Positions 43,411-53,067 of a stretch of DNA of 64,000 bases are shown in pieces. The notes under the pieces are model-generated. The model saw nothing but the letters and a program-made list of their open reading frames with translations. It was not told the DNA's origin and did not search any database. The stretch's first letter is position 1. Each line of letters starts with the position of its first letter. The translations under genes and the position numbers were made by a program. The stretch is taken from the NCBI GenBank assembly GCA_030267565.1, contig BRXU01000001.1, positions 9,155,001-9,219,000 on the forward strand. Reading direction: 5' to 3'. Source of the stretch: Pleodorina starrii. Lineage: Eukaryota > Chlorophyta > Chlorophyceae > Chlamydomonadales > Volvocaceae.

Positions 43411-44525
43411 GCGGGTGTATGGGGCCGTTCGAGCCGTGGGCAGCAGGAGGAGGGTGGCGGTGGGTGTGCTCTCTGTCCGTACTGTCTCGGCCCACCCCAG
43501 TGCCCATCTGAGCGCATGGTGCCCCTCCTCCGGCGTAGGCTCGGGATGGGCGATGGAGAGGCCTGTGAACGGCTGCGTATATGCATCGTGGTTCGCCCCG
43601 AAGAGCTGGTCCTCTGAGAATCGTGAGTAGTATGTGTCTACGCAGTCAGCTACGTTGAGGGGGGATGCAAAGCGTTCGGTTGTGGCGTCAAGCGCGGTCG
43701 TGAGGCGCTTCATAAGTGCTTCGGGAAGCCGGCGCTCGTTAGCCGCTTTGACCGGTTGCATTTTTGTGCCCCCTCCATTCCGGTATCGCAGGAGGAGGCG
43801 TGCGACGTCTTCCGCAAAGCCGCCCCTGGCGGCGAGTTGGGCGTGGACTTCCGGGCGGTTCTGCTTCGCGTCCTGGTACCTGTACCACACGCTGCGGAGA
43901 CGACAGACAGAGATTTGGCCTACACAGTGGCCTTGGGGGTCGTATACAAGTGCCAGCCCGGTGGTCTGCAGTCCTTCAGGTATGTCCCCGTCACCCTCCC
44001 AGGGTGTCCCGCGGGGGAGGCCGTTGTGTTTGCCGATCTGGATAGTGTAACGCCCTGTGGGGTAGATGTCCTTGTCCGGGTTGCCCGGTTGGACGTTGAT
44101 TTCGACAAACTGTCTGAGAAGGCGCTGTCCTCGGATCGTGTTTAGGCATTCGACTTCCCATCTGCCTTGTTGTTGCCTTTCCGTCAGATGCTTGTCGCGT
44201 GTTTCCTCCGCGCGCCCCGGGTCATGTCCGGCTTCTTGAGCGCGTCGATCCCGGAATGCATTGAGCAGTTCGATCCAGTTATCTTGTTGGGCCAGGCGCG
44301 TGCTCTCGTCTGTAGTGGGCTCCCAGTCCACTTCGACTAGGCCCACCTGCGGTGGTGTGCCGTTGGGAGGCGCATGGGGGTGTACCGCCTGGGGGTGGTA
44401 TCCGTTGGCAGCGTAGAGGGCGAGGGCTCCTTTGGTTACTGCCGTGCGTTCCCAGTCGACCAGGTAGTAGGTGCGGTGGGTGCCTTGACTCGGTGGGTGG
44501 ATTGTGCGCTGCTTCTTTGGGGTCG
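43411..44525 (-). CDS. Dualen polyprotein: uncharacterised region after the reverse transcriptase
   Basis: After a frame change near 44,526 the minus-strand frame reads THRTYYLVDWERT, then QVGLVEVDWEPTTDES, GRYTIQIGKHNGLPRG, VGQISVCRLRSVWYRYQ and HHALRWALGWAETVRTES, ending at the TRIM. It is well-formed protein with no domain I can name. The two YLVDWE/LVEVDWEP motifs faintly recall chromodomain strands, but the rest does not fit. Confidence 0.65.
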
Positions 44526-47500
44526 TTTTTCGACGGCGACCCGTTTACGTATTTCTGCATTGATGCACGCCACCCTTTCCTGGTCTCCGAAGAGGAATTG
44601 CGTGATACTGATTCCATACCGCGCCGGGACCTCCGCAGGCCATGGTTCCTCGCCCAGCAGCATCTGGAGGAGCCGTTCGGCGGAGCCACTCTGGTCAGCA
44701 GGCCCTTGGTGCGGGTGGCGTAGGAGCTCTTCGCAATGTTGGATGGTGAGTGGGGTGTGTCGGGGGTTCCAGCCGATGGCGTCGGTGTCCACGATGCCCG
44801 TTACCGGCTTGAGGTTTTGACGCAAAAGGTATGCTTTGAGGCGGTCACGGTCGGTTATTAGCCGCCGTGGCTGGTGTTGCCGGGCGTGACATCTAGGCGT
44901 CGAGCGTCGTGTGGTGGGTACTGCCGTCTCACCCCCGGGCGGCGTCGGTTGGGTCGCCTCGTTGGCGATTATCGCGCCTGGGGGTGTGGGGGCTGTGTCG
45001 GCGTGTGCGGTTTGCATGGCTTCGACCGGGTCACGGGGCTTTGGGGCGAGGTACTTTGTTATGCGTCCGTACGGTATGGGTTTGGGTCCAGCCGTTTCGT
45101 CGGTTAGGCCGGTCAGGCCGGGGTTGTCCGGAATGAGCCGCAGCTCGGGGGGTAGAGATGTGGATCCGCGGTATCTGGGTGCCCGAGCCCGTACGCTGGG
45201 GTCAGCATTCATGGCGAGAGTGAGCTGGTTCAGGGCTATCCTATGGCGCGATCCCACGTTCCGGCCTCCGATTAGTTGCAACTGATCGGTGGTGATGATG
45301 TGCGTGCCCGTGTTCTGATCCCTCAGGGCCCTGAGGTCGAGACCCAGCTCAAGCAGAGGTTGTACGCATCGGAAGAGGAGCGCAAGCGCCTTGGGTTCGG
45401 CCGCTGGGTTGAGAGATTTGATCAGGTGGGCGAGGCTGCTCATTGTCGTTTCGTATGCTGTCCCTTTGTCCGTGAGTTCCACTCCCGCCTCCCTCACGAG
45501 AGCGAGCTGTTTCAGTGTGGTGTAGAATTTGCATTCCCGTTTGAGTTCATGTGCCGGTACGGTGCCCATGTATCGACTTTGCAGGTGGAGGAGAGCTCTG
45601 GTCACCGCTCCGAGACGGCCGTCATCATTGAGGGAGAGGACGAGGGTCTTTGCCGCCCGGACGGCGTATAAGGTGCGTACGGTGCCAACCCCCAGGCCGA
45701 GCCTCGCGGTCGGGTTGAGAATGGCGCGGGTGGGGAAGCCCATCTTGAGTCCGTAGCTGCGTTTGGCTATGCCCGCGATTTGCGCATCGAAACTGGCAAT
45801 GTCTTGTGGGGTGTACGCCATGGTGGGCAGGCTGTACGCCACGAAGGGGTGTATGAGGGTTCTGATCATGTTGATGCGTTGGTCGGGGGTCGCGAGGGAG
45901 CTCTGAATGCCCCGTCCTCGTCTGTCAACCTCGGCGCGCACATAGGCCACTTGTTCCGCCCAGTCCAGCGTGGGGGTAATGTGTACTCCCAGATACTTGT
46001 ACGGCTGCGTGGGGGGTGCGTACGGGATAGGCGTGTCGTCTATTCGAATTTGGTTTTTCAGAAGGCGTTCCAGGGCGGTCTGGTATTTTTGTGTGCCGGG
46101 GCCTCTGCTCAGATCCTTGTCCGAGCGCGCGCGACCATGGAGAATGCCTTGTATCTGGCACTTGCTCACGTTGACCTTGAGGGCCCCCCACCTCGCATAC
46201 CGTTCAATTTTTGAGCATTGGAGCCGCAGATCCGATACCGCGTTCGTAAGGATAACTAGGTCGTCAGCAAATGCCCCTGAGCTGAAGTGATGGCGATCGT
46301 TTTCTTCCGCCCGGAGGCAGCCATATCGGTACCCCCTGCCGCCGCTGTGCAGCCAGCGTAGGAGGGGTTCCATGTAGATAATGAACAGGACGGGTGACAG
46401 CGTGTCTCCCTGGATCGTTCCGCGCTCGATCGCAATGTTCGCAGTGCATCCGTGCTCGGTTCGTATGCGTGTCGCGGCGTGCGAGTACAAGTTTGCAATC
46501 ACCTCGATTAGGTCGTCTGGGTAGCCCAGGTCGTACATGATCATAAGCAGTTTATCGTGGTCGATGGTGTTAAACGCGGATGTGAAATCGATGTAAAGTA
46601 GGAACAGGTCGCGCCCGGTGAGGCCCGCGTCTTCAATAGCGTGCAGCACGTTCTGGATTTGCCGTTCTGTATTGCGCTGCCGGAGGTACCCTTCCTGGGC
46701 CTCGGTAAAGATGTGTGCTTGCTCGCTGTAAGTTACGATGTTTAGCGTGATGTGGCTGGTGTACAGCTTGTAGAGGGTGTTGGCCAGGGCGATCGGGCGT
46801 TTGTTCTTAATAAGAAGTGGGTCTCCTTTCTTGGGGATGAGGACCGTGTCGGATTGTGTCCAGTGGGGGGGGATTTCGGCTTTGACCCACATTACGGTGA
46901 TCAGGTGGTGTATTGCGGTCTGGAGGTCGTCTGGAAGGGTTTGGAGGAGTTCATTGGGCAGGCCGTCCGGCCCAGGGGCTTTGTTGCGGGCGAGGTGGCC
47001 CAGGCAGGTGCGAAAGTTGCATGGGTCGAGGATTCCGGGGAGGAGGGACGGGGGCGCACCGTCCCAGCGTGCAAGGCCTTGTCTGAGTGGGTCAGGGGCC
47101 CCAGCCTCTTCCCAGGGGTAATTGCGTGGGGCCTCGCCTGGGAGGTATTTGCCTGTGCGGGGACCGGAGACTGGCTTGGCTAGGAGGGCGAAGTGTGTGT
47201 GTAGCGCGTCGAGAATGCCTTCGGAATCCGTGCACAGGTGCCCGTCCTCGGGGTGGCGTATAGCCGCGATACCTCGCGGTTGATCGTCAGGCTCCAGGAT
47301 TTGCCTGTGCGCCTGCTTTGGCTTCTTTGTGAGAAGGCGTTGAAGCCGCCTGCTTGCTCTGCGCATGTGCAGTTTGCGTGTCTCATTAACCACCTTCCTG
47401 ATTTCGTCCCCCTTGCTCCGGATCGCGATGCGCAGGTCGCGGGTTTCAAGGTTGTCCCATGGGTCCCCCGGGCCTTGTGGTTGGCGGGCGGTAACAGTTT

Positions 47501-50500
47501 CAGGTGGGTCGGGGGTCTGATCTGTGGCGTTCGGGACCGGCGTTGCCTCCTGGGGGTGCCGTGATGGGGGTTGTTGGGTCGCTTTCGTCGGGTTGGGGGG
47601 GGCCCCCGGCGGGTGCAGTGCTTGCGTGAGGTCGCGTTTCAGTGCTTTGTGTTCATCATGTAAACGGGTCAGGCGCCTGCCAATGCCCCGTCGCGCGTGC
47701 AATGTCCCTGAGCGGGGGGGTTTTTGTTGGCAGTGACTTTCGAGGATGCCGAGGCATTGCAGCATGAGCGTCCCAAGCTCTTGGCTTAGGAAAGTGACAT
47801 TCGTGGCTTGCACGGCCTCGTGATTGCGCAGGTGTCCAAGGATCATCCGCGCCTGGTCCTTGCCCGCGGCGCGCTCCATTTGAGTGGAGGCGGCTGTTAT
47901 GGTCTCGTGCGCGGGGCGGAGAGCGTCCAGCAGGTGGGTAATTGCGCCCGTGAGTGTCGCCTCCATTTCCATGCGTGCTTTGCCTTTGCTTTCTTTGAGG
48001 ATGGGCAGCTGGATGCGGCTCCATGAGCTGGGGTTCAGGTCTGTGGGGGGCTGGGCAGCGGGGGCAGGGAAGAGGCGGAGTCCCGCTAGGGGAAGGAGGG
48101 TACACAGCGGTCGGTGGTCGAAGTTGCCTCCACAATCGTACACTTGTTCGTATGCATTGCCCTCCTTGGCCACAGCGGCGGTGGTTTGGGGAGCAAGGAG
48201 GACGTCGTCGATGCGGCTCAGGTGGGTGTCGAGTCCGAGTTGCGTCTGCGTGTAGGTGTATTCTCGTCGCCTGGTGTCTACTGGTTGTAGGTCGTTGTCC
48301 GTCGAGAAGCATCTGTGTGCCCTGTCGTCCGAGTTGCAGATGCCTGTCGACCGGTCACTCGCTTTGAGCACGGCGTTCCAGTCGCCCGCCATGACCAGGT
48401 GTTCACCCTTCGCTTTGGCGTGCGCCGAGGCCGCTCGCCCATATTCGTATATTCTCTGCCGTGCGGTGGAGTCGGATGGGCAGTACACCCCTATGATGTG
48501 GAGGGCGGAGCTGGCCGGGGGAGCTATACGCACATGCCCTATGTACCCTTCCAGTTCAGTGGGTATAGGTTCTGCGGTGGCGCTGCCCTGTCTACTGAAG
48601 CGCTCCGCCACTCCGATCAGGACGCCTGCTTCCCGATTGGCGCGGTCGGCGACATGCGGGCGGTTGCTCAGGTAGGTTTGATAGGGCTGCATGCTGTGCT
48701 TCATGCTTGCAATAGCGCGCCGATGATGGGCGCTTAGCTTGGTTTCGGTGAGCACCAGCACATCTGGCTTGTGGTCGTCGACTAGGCGCAAAATACCCTC
48801 GCGGTGCCCTTGCAGGCCTCGCGTGTTCATCGTAACGAGTTTGAGATAGCCTATCGGCGGTGCTCCGGGTGCGGCGGGGGGTGGCTCGCTGGCGGTCTGC
48901 GCTGGCGCCTTGGCAGGTGCGGCGGGGGTGTCCGTCTTTGGCTTTTTGGGGTGGGCGTATTTCGTCATGTGTTGTTGCTGAGGTCCTGTTTTTGGTTTAG
49001 GGCGGGACTGCGGAGGGGGGGAGCTTTCCGCTGGGCGCTTGCGTGGGCGTGGACGTGCTGCATCCCGTTCCGGAGTGGGGCGCGTCATGCCGTGCGCCGC
49101 CAGCCGTACCGGGTCGGGGGCCGGGTTCGGTGGGTTGTGTTGCGATGTCTCAGTTGTCTCGGCTCCGTCCGGTGCGTCGGCGGCCGTGCGGTTATGGCCC
49201 TGCCGAATGGGGAGGCCTTGCATGCGGAGCAGGTGATATGTGATGGTGTGGGTTGCGGGCGCGGGCCCTACTTGCCTTCTGGTCCGCTTTCTGCTGGTGC
49301 GTGCAGGTGCCGCGGCCTCTGGAGTGGGGGCGCGCCTGGTGGCCCGTCCCGTGTCGGCGTGGCGCGCTTCAGGAGCATTCGCGGTTGCTCTACGGGGCCT
49401 AGGGACGTCTTGCTGTGCGGGCCGCGGGGCGCCCGCGGCGTCGCTGGCATCCGGCGGAGGCTGCGGGATTTCCGCATCCAGTTCTGCGTCGTCAGTGTCC
49501 ATGGGGCTGGGGTCGGCAGGGGTATGTGCCGGGGGGCTCTCGGGGCTTCCGGGGTCCGTCGGTTGCATGTGTACTTCGGTTCCGGGGGAGCCCGCGTCAT
49601 CTACCTCCATCGGGGTGGGGTTTGGGCTAGCGGCGGTGTACCGGGGTGCCCCGTGCTCTGTAGTCGCTCTCCCCTCGTGGGAGGGCGAGGGGAGCGCTTC
49701 GGTGGGGGTGGGTTCCGGTGGTGTGCGTGTGTCGTGGCCAGTCTGGTGCGGTTCCGTCGTGTCCGTGATGGTGGCGGCGGGTCCGTTCTGTGTGTTGGTC
49801 GCAAGGGTTGCGGTCCATTGCTCAGGTGGCGTGACATTCCGGAGGTCGACATGTGTTTGACATGGGGTGCTGTTGTGCCGGTGTTGGAGGCAGTAGATAG
49901 TGCCGTGGGCGAGGGGCCAATTGGTTGTCAGCTGTGTCGGGCGCGGCGATTGCGAGTCAATAATGAACCAATGCGTGTGTTGCCTTCGGACTGCGACGGC
50001 ATGGCCTTCGAGATGCACTATGAAACCCCAGCTTTGGGCGTGGGGGGGGAGTTGTGCCCAGAGGGTGTCGAGCTGGTCCCCTTTGCGGATCGGAAGCTCG
50101 GTGCTCACTGATGCGATGTGTGTGTCGTGGGGTGTGTTGCCGCTGGCGTCGCGGATCCGTACGTTGTGGCGTAGGAAGTGGTTCAGCACTATGGTGGAGA
50201 AGTGGCCCGTGATGGGGTTGTGTGCGTGCTTCCAGATGGCGGCCGCTGCATGGAGGCCTTGCTGCTGCATGTGTGTTGTCATGGTACGACAGTAGCTTAG
50301 TACGTGGGGTGGGTCGATGTACGGGCCCCCGAGCAGGTTGTTAATGGCGTGAATCATGCACATCTGCGCTCGTTGCTTTTCGTGGTAGGTGGGGGTTGCC
50401 TGTTCGGGCGGGTGTTCCGGTGGCGGCCAGGGGACGTCCTCGGGGCGTCGCGGCGCGTTGTTTGTGCCGGTCGTGTGGGCAGGTGTTGCAGCGTGTCGTG

Positions 50501-51614
50501 TCGTGCCCTCGTCGGGCCCTCCGTATTGGGGCTCATGTTGTGGCCGGCTGAGGCGGGTCGCTTTCGGGATGTCCAAGACCAGCAGAGCGAGCGCCGTTGC
50601 GAGAGGCGCAACCGCGCCTTGGCTCGTGCTTGGGACGTGTGTGAGCAGACCGGCGAGAACACAGGCACAGACGTGGCCGTGCACGCGGCGTGCTAATGGT
50701 GGTGTGGCCTGCATACCTCGTGAGATGGTGAGGATGCCGGCTGCGAGGTATAGTGCAATGATGTCCCCTGTGATCTGTTGCCAGCAGATCAGGGTGAGAA
50801 TGGCGAAGAATACCAGCTGATGTGCAAGGGGTCCGGGTGCGCTCCATACTTGGCGGGTGCCGACGTGTATGGTGTGTACGGCATGTCGTACGGTGCGGAG
50901 CAGGGCGGCACCTCGTGGTAGAACTAGTGTTACAAGGATCAGGCGTCCCGCCCAGATCAGGAGGAATGCAGAGAGCAGATAGTGGACGACGTCGTTCAGG
51001 GGTTGTAGGGCGAGGTTTAGGGCGGTTGGGGTGAATGCGAGGGGCATGAGTAGTATTGTATGGGCGGCTCGAGTCCATTCGGTGTGTACCCGCCGCGTTC
51101 TGTTGGGTTGCAAGGTTTGTCGCACCGCCGCCTTAAGTATGTGTACGAGGTGTATGGCGCTCAGAGCGGCAATGCGTGCACAATACATGGCAAGGGCGAC
51201 GGCCAGGGGCGCCAGTACCATGTAACGATATAACAGGATATGGAACTGTACGTATGCCATCGTTACAAGCTGAAGCCAGTGGAGCAGGGTCATGCCTGCC
51301 TGGCGCAGCAGCCAGAGGCTGGTCCTGACTACCGCATTCGGGTTCCGTCGCTCCCGGCCTCTCACGCTGTGTGAGGTGGGCTCGCGGTTACCATAGATCT
51401 GTGCGTCGCTCGCGGTGCACGCGCCTCGGTCGGTTTGTGCGGGATCCCACCATGTCCCAGGGCCGGCCCCCCTAGGGGTGCTGCCGGTCGTCGTGGCACT
51501 GTGACTGCCTTGATTGCTGGCCCTCAGGCTGATACTCACGCCTGCCAGGTTGTCGTGTCCTTCTAGTCCGTCTCTAGGGGGCGGGCCTTCGAGTGCCTTG
51601 TGGTGCAGTGGGAG
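44436..51614 (-). CDS. Dualen polyprotein main part: membrane segments, Josephin-like protease, APE endonuclease, reverse transcriptase
   Basis: Open from the solo LTR to a stop at 44436-44438; the codons below about 44526 are out of the true frame. Numbering from 51635: 6-8 hydrophobic segments at about 117-170, 191-240, 270-305 and 321-354; then a protease core with Gln421, Cys426 (QMCMIHAINNLL), GHFSTIVLNHFL at 477-488, His545 (EGHAVAV) and Asp560 (HWFIIDSQ). Next comes a Pro-rich linker, then APE endonuclease with Asn936, Glu964 (TETK), Asp1085/Asn1087 (GDWNAV), Asp1143 (SRIDDV) and Asp1173-His1174 (FDHRP), all intact. Reverse transcriptase follows with KAPGPDGLPNE (1552-1562), Asp1683 (YIDFTSAFN), QGDTLSP (1742-1748) and FADD (1789-1792). 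Gln/Cys/His/Asp spacing matches Josephin (Machado-Joseph disease protein) proteases, with Asp in place of Asn. Confidence 0.85.
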   Translation of the reverse strand, partial: LPLHHKALEGPPPRDGLEGHDNLAGVSISLRASNQGSHSATTTGSTPRGAGPGTWWDPAQTDRGACTASDAQIYGNREPTSHSVRGRERRNPNAVVRTSLWLLRQAGMTLLHWLQLVTMAYVQFHILLYRYMVLAPLAVALAMYCARIAALSAIHLVHILKAAVRQTLQPNRTRRVHTEWTRAAHTILLMPLAFTPTALNLALQPLNDVVHYLLSAFLLIWAGRLILVTLVLPRGAALLRTVRHAVHTIHVGTRQVWSAPGPLAHQLVFFAILTLICWQQITGDIIALYLAAGILTISRGMQATPPLARRVHGHVCACVLAGLLTHVPSTSQGAVAPLATALALLVLDIPKATRLSRPQHEPQYGGPDEGTTRHAATPAHTTGTNNAPRRPEDVPWPPPEHPPEQATPTYHEKQRAQMCMIHAINNLLGGPYIDPPHVLSYCRTMTTHMQQQGLHAAAAIWKHAHNPITGHFSTIVLNHFLRHNVRIRDASGNTPHDTHIASVSTELPIRKGDQLDTLWAQLPPHAQSWGFIVHLEGHAVAVRRQHTHWFIIDSQSPRPTQLTTNWPLAHGTIYCLQHRHNSTPCQTHVDLRNVTPPEQWTATLATNTQNGPAATITDTTEPHQTGHDTRTPPEPTPTEALPSPSHEGRATTEHGAPRYTAASPNPTPMEVDDAGSPGTEVHMQPTDPGSPESPPAHTPADPSPMDTDDAELDAEIPQPPPDASDAAGAPRPAQQDVPRPRRATANAPEARHADTGRATRRAPTPEAAAPARTSRKRTRRQVGPAPATHTITYHLLRMQGLPIRQGHNRTAADAPDGAETTETSQHNPPNPAPDPVRLAAHGMTRPTPERDAARPRPRKRPAESSPPPQSRPKPKTGPQQQHMTKYAHPKKPKTDTPAAPAKAPAQTASEPPPAAPGAPPIGYLKLVTMNTRGLQGHREGILRLVDDHKPDVLVLTETKLSAHHRRAIASMKHSMQPYQTYLSNRPHVADRANREAGVLIGVAERFSRQGSATAEPIPTELEGYIGHVRIAPPASSALHIIGVYCPSDSTARQRIYEYGRAASAHAKAKGEHLVMAGDWNAVLKASDRSTGICNSDDRAHRCFSTDNDLQPVDTRRREYTYTQTQLGLDTHLSRIDDVLLAPQTTAAVAKEGNAYEQVYDCGGNFDHRPLCTLLPLAGLRLFPAPAAQPPTDLNPSSWSRIQLPILKESKGKARMEMEATLTGAITHLLDALRPAHETITAASTQMERAAGKDQARMILGHLRNHEAVQATNVTFLSQELGTLMLQCLGILESHCQQKPPRSGTLHARRGIGRRLTRLHDEHKALKRDLTQALHPPGAPPNPTKATQQPPSRHPQEATPVPNATDQTPDPPETVTARQPQGPGDPWDNLETRDLRIAIRSKGDEIRKVVNETRKLHMRRASRRLQRLLTKKPKQAHRQILEPDDQPRGIAAIRHPEDGHLCTDSEGILDALHTHFALLAKPVSGPRTGKYLPGEAPRNYPWEEAGAPDPLRQGLARWDGAPPSLLPGILDPCNFRTCLGHLARNKAPGPDGLPNELLQTLPDDLQTAIHHLITVMWVKAEIPPHWTQSDTVLIPKKGDPLLIKNKRPIALANTLYKLYTSHITLNIVTYSEQAHIFTEAQEGYLRQRNTERQIQNVLHAIEDAGLTGRDLFLLYIDFTSAFNTIDHDKLLMIMYDLGYPDDLIEVIANLYSHAATRIRTEHGCTANIAIERGTIQGDTLSPVLFIIYMEPLLRWLHSGGRGYRYGCLRAEENDRHHFSSGAFADDLVILTNAVSDLRLQCSKIERYARWGALKVNVSKCQIQGILHGRARSDKDLSRGPGTQKYQTALERLLKNQIRIDDTPIPYAPPTQPYKYLGVHITPTLDWAEQVAYVRAEVDRRGRGIQSSLATPDQRINMIRTLIHPFVAYSLPTMAYTPQDIASFDAQIAGIAKRSYGLKMGFPTRAILNPTARLGLGVGTVRTLYAVRAAKTLVLSLNDDGRLGAVTRALLHLQSRYMGTVPAHELKRECKFYTTLKQLALVREAGVELTDKGTAYETTMSSLAHLIKSLNPAAEPKALALLFRCVQPLLELGLDLRALRDQNTGTHIITTDQLQLIGGRNVGSRHRIALNQLTLAMNADPSVRARAPRYRGSTSLPPELRLIPDNPGLTGLTDETAGPKPIPYGRITKYLAPKPRDPVEAMQTAHADTAPTPPGAIIANEATQPTPPGGETAVPTTRRSTPRCHARQHQPRRLITDRDRLKAYLLRQNLKPVTGIVDTDAIGWNPRHTPLTIQHCEELLRHPHQGPADQSGSAERLLQMLLGEEPWPAEVPARYGISITQFLFGDQERVACINAEIRKRVAVEKRPQRSSAQSTHRVKAPTAPTTWSTGNARQ

Positions 51615-51716
51615 TGTAGTGCTTGGGCGGAGCAAAGGCTACTCGAGATGCTGTGCGACGCCTTTCTTAGGCTTTATGCTAGCCGATTGTACGGCACCTG
51701 TAACCTCGGCGTTACA
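51615..51716 (-). mobile_element. Solo LTR of the TRIM family, nested in Dualen
   Basis: A 102-bp LTR like those at 10671-11150. The 5-bp flanks GGGAG and TTGAG agree in only three bases, so a clean duplication is not seen. Removing 107 bp still puts the flanking Dualen frames in phase, which supports insertion followed by LTR-LTR recombination and later mutation. Confidence 0.85.
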
Positions 51717-52939
51717 TTGAGAGAGTCGGCTCGCGCCGTGTGGAGATCAACGCCGTTTGTGGCGAACAGCAGAGGTCTGCTTATAAACTGTGGCGGCTGC
51801 ATATTAGCGGTGCATGGCTGATTCGAACTAAGATGGGGGGGATAGCCGGTATGTAAAGACAGGCTCGTCGGCATCTCTATGGTTGCCATATGCCCGGCTC
51901 TTTCTCCCGTACGCGTGTCGAATGTCCTCATCCACGTATTGCTGCTTTCATGGCTGTTATTTGCTGATTTATATGCCATTCTACTTAGGTAGGATATGCA
52001 TCGTGCGTTCCCTGGCATTAATGCGCTCCATTCCGGGCGATGTGGCGGCATGTGACCCTTCGTCAGCTTGCTGCCGGTTGGCTCCTTACAGCTCTCGTAT
52101 CTTTGGTCTAGTTTGCCATTGGTAATTACGTTTTTTGACTTGATAACCATCTCTGTGAGTGCGTCCGTAGCATAGTGTTCCTTCGCGCCCTGCTGAGTGG
52201 TGTCGCCGCTAGATGGTGGTGGAGGCCGTTTCAACACGAGGGAAGTGTTCGAGGTATCGTATGCGTGCTGTCCTATGTCATTGTCTGGGGTGTCTTGTCG
52301 AGGCAGAGGCCCTCCAGGGTCAATTGGGTTGGTGTCCTGGGCGCCTACTTTATGGTTGCTGGCTGAAAGGTGGCAATTCTTGCTGTCATATCGCAAGTCA
52401 GTGGTTGCTGTCAGGGTCACTCGTGGGCTGAGCCTGGTTTGCCTTACGCATCGCCGAGTTGAATTACTATGCCAAGCCATATCGCTGCCTACGTATGCTT
52501 CGCTGTGGTAGTTGGTAATCGATAGGGAGGTTTGCGCATTGTGGGGCTCATTTAGCTGGGTTATGGTTGCCTGCTTACAGGCATGAGCGGCTTCCAAGGT
52601 GTCTGCTGCGTCGACACGCATTGGTGTAGCTCCGGGGACGTAGAGTCGGTTTACTTCAACACTTAGCTGAGTATGCATCAACGTTGCAGCGGTCGGTGGT
52701 CCGTTGTCGACATTGACCAGGAGAAATTCGCGTCCCTGTTCGTTCGGCTCTTTCAAAAGGCTAACCAGATCTGAAACCGCATTTTTATCCGCCGACCTCA
52801 GCCCTTGGGACTCTGGATCCTTGAGCAGGCCGGCCTTTCGCCGAACCTTAAGCCCATCCATTGTCCCCGCTTCGATCACGGTGCGGCCATAGGCGCCCAA
52901 GATGAACACGGTTAGCACGAGCAATCCAAGCATTTGCAT
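51717..52939 (-). CDS. Dualen polyprotein N-terminal part with signal peptide
   Basis: ATG at 52939 begins MQMLGLLVLTVFILGAYG, a typical cleavable signal peptide or signal anchor, followed by about 390 residues rich in Ser, Thr, Asn and His with scattered Cys and no recognised domain. The frame enters the solo LTR at 51716 and, with the LTR and five bases removed, joins the main part. It starts 128 bp inside the element's 5' end. This is the presumed start of the polyprotein. The region is less GC-rich than the rest of the element. Confidence 0.6.
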
Positions 52940-53067
52940 GGTTGAATTGCAGCTTACCGCGGCCGGGAAGTCGCGACTTACTCTTCAAATTTGGTCAGCT
53001 GTCACCGAGGTCGCTGCTATTCTAATATCCTTTTGCTATATTTGCCTCTCCCCCAAGATTGACCTTC

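Noticed and set aside
44279..44400. Chromodomain in the Dualen post-RT region (LVEVDWEP)
   Set aside because: Only a short strand-like match; the aromatic cage and following helix pattern are not convincing.
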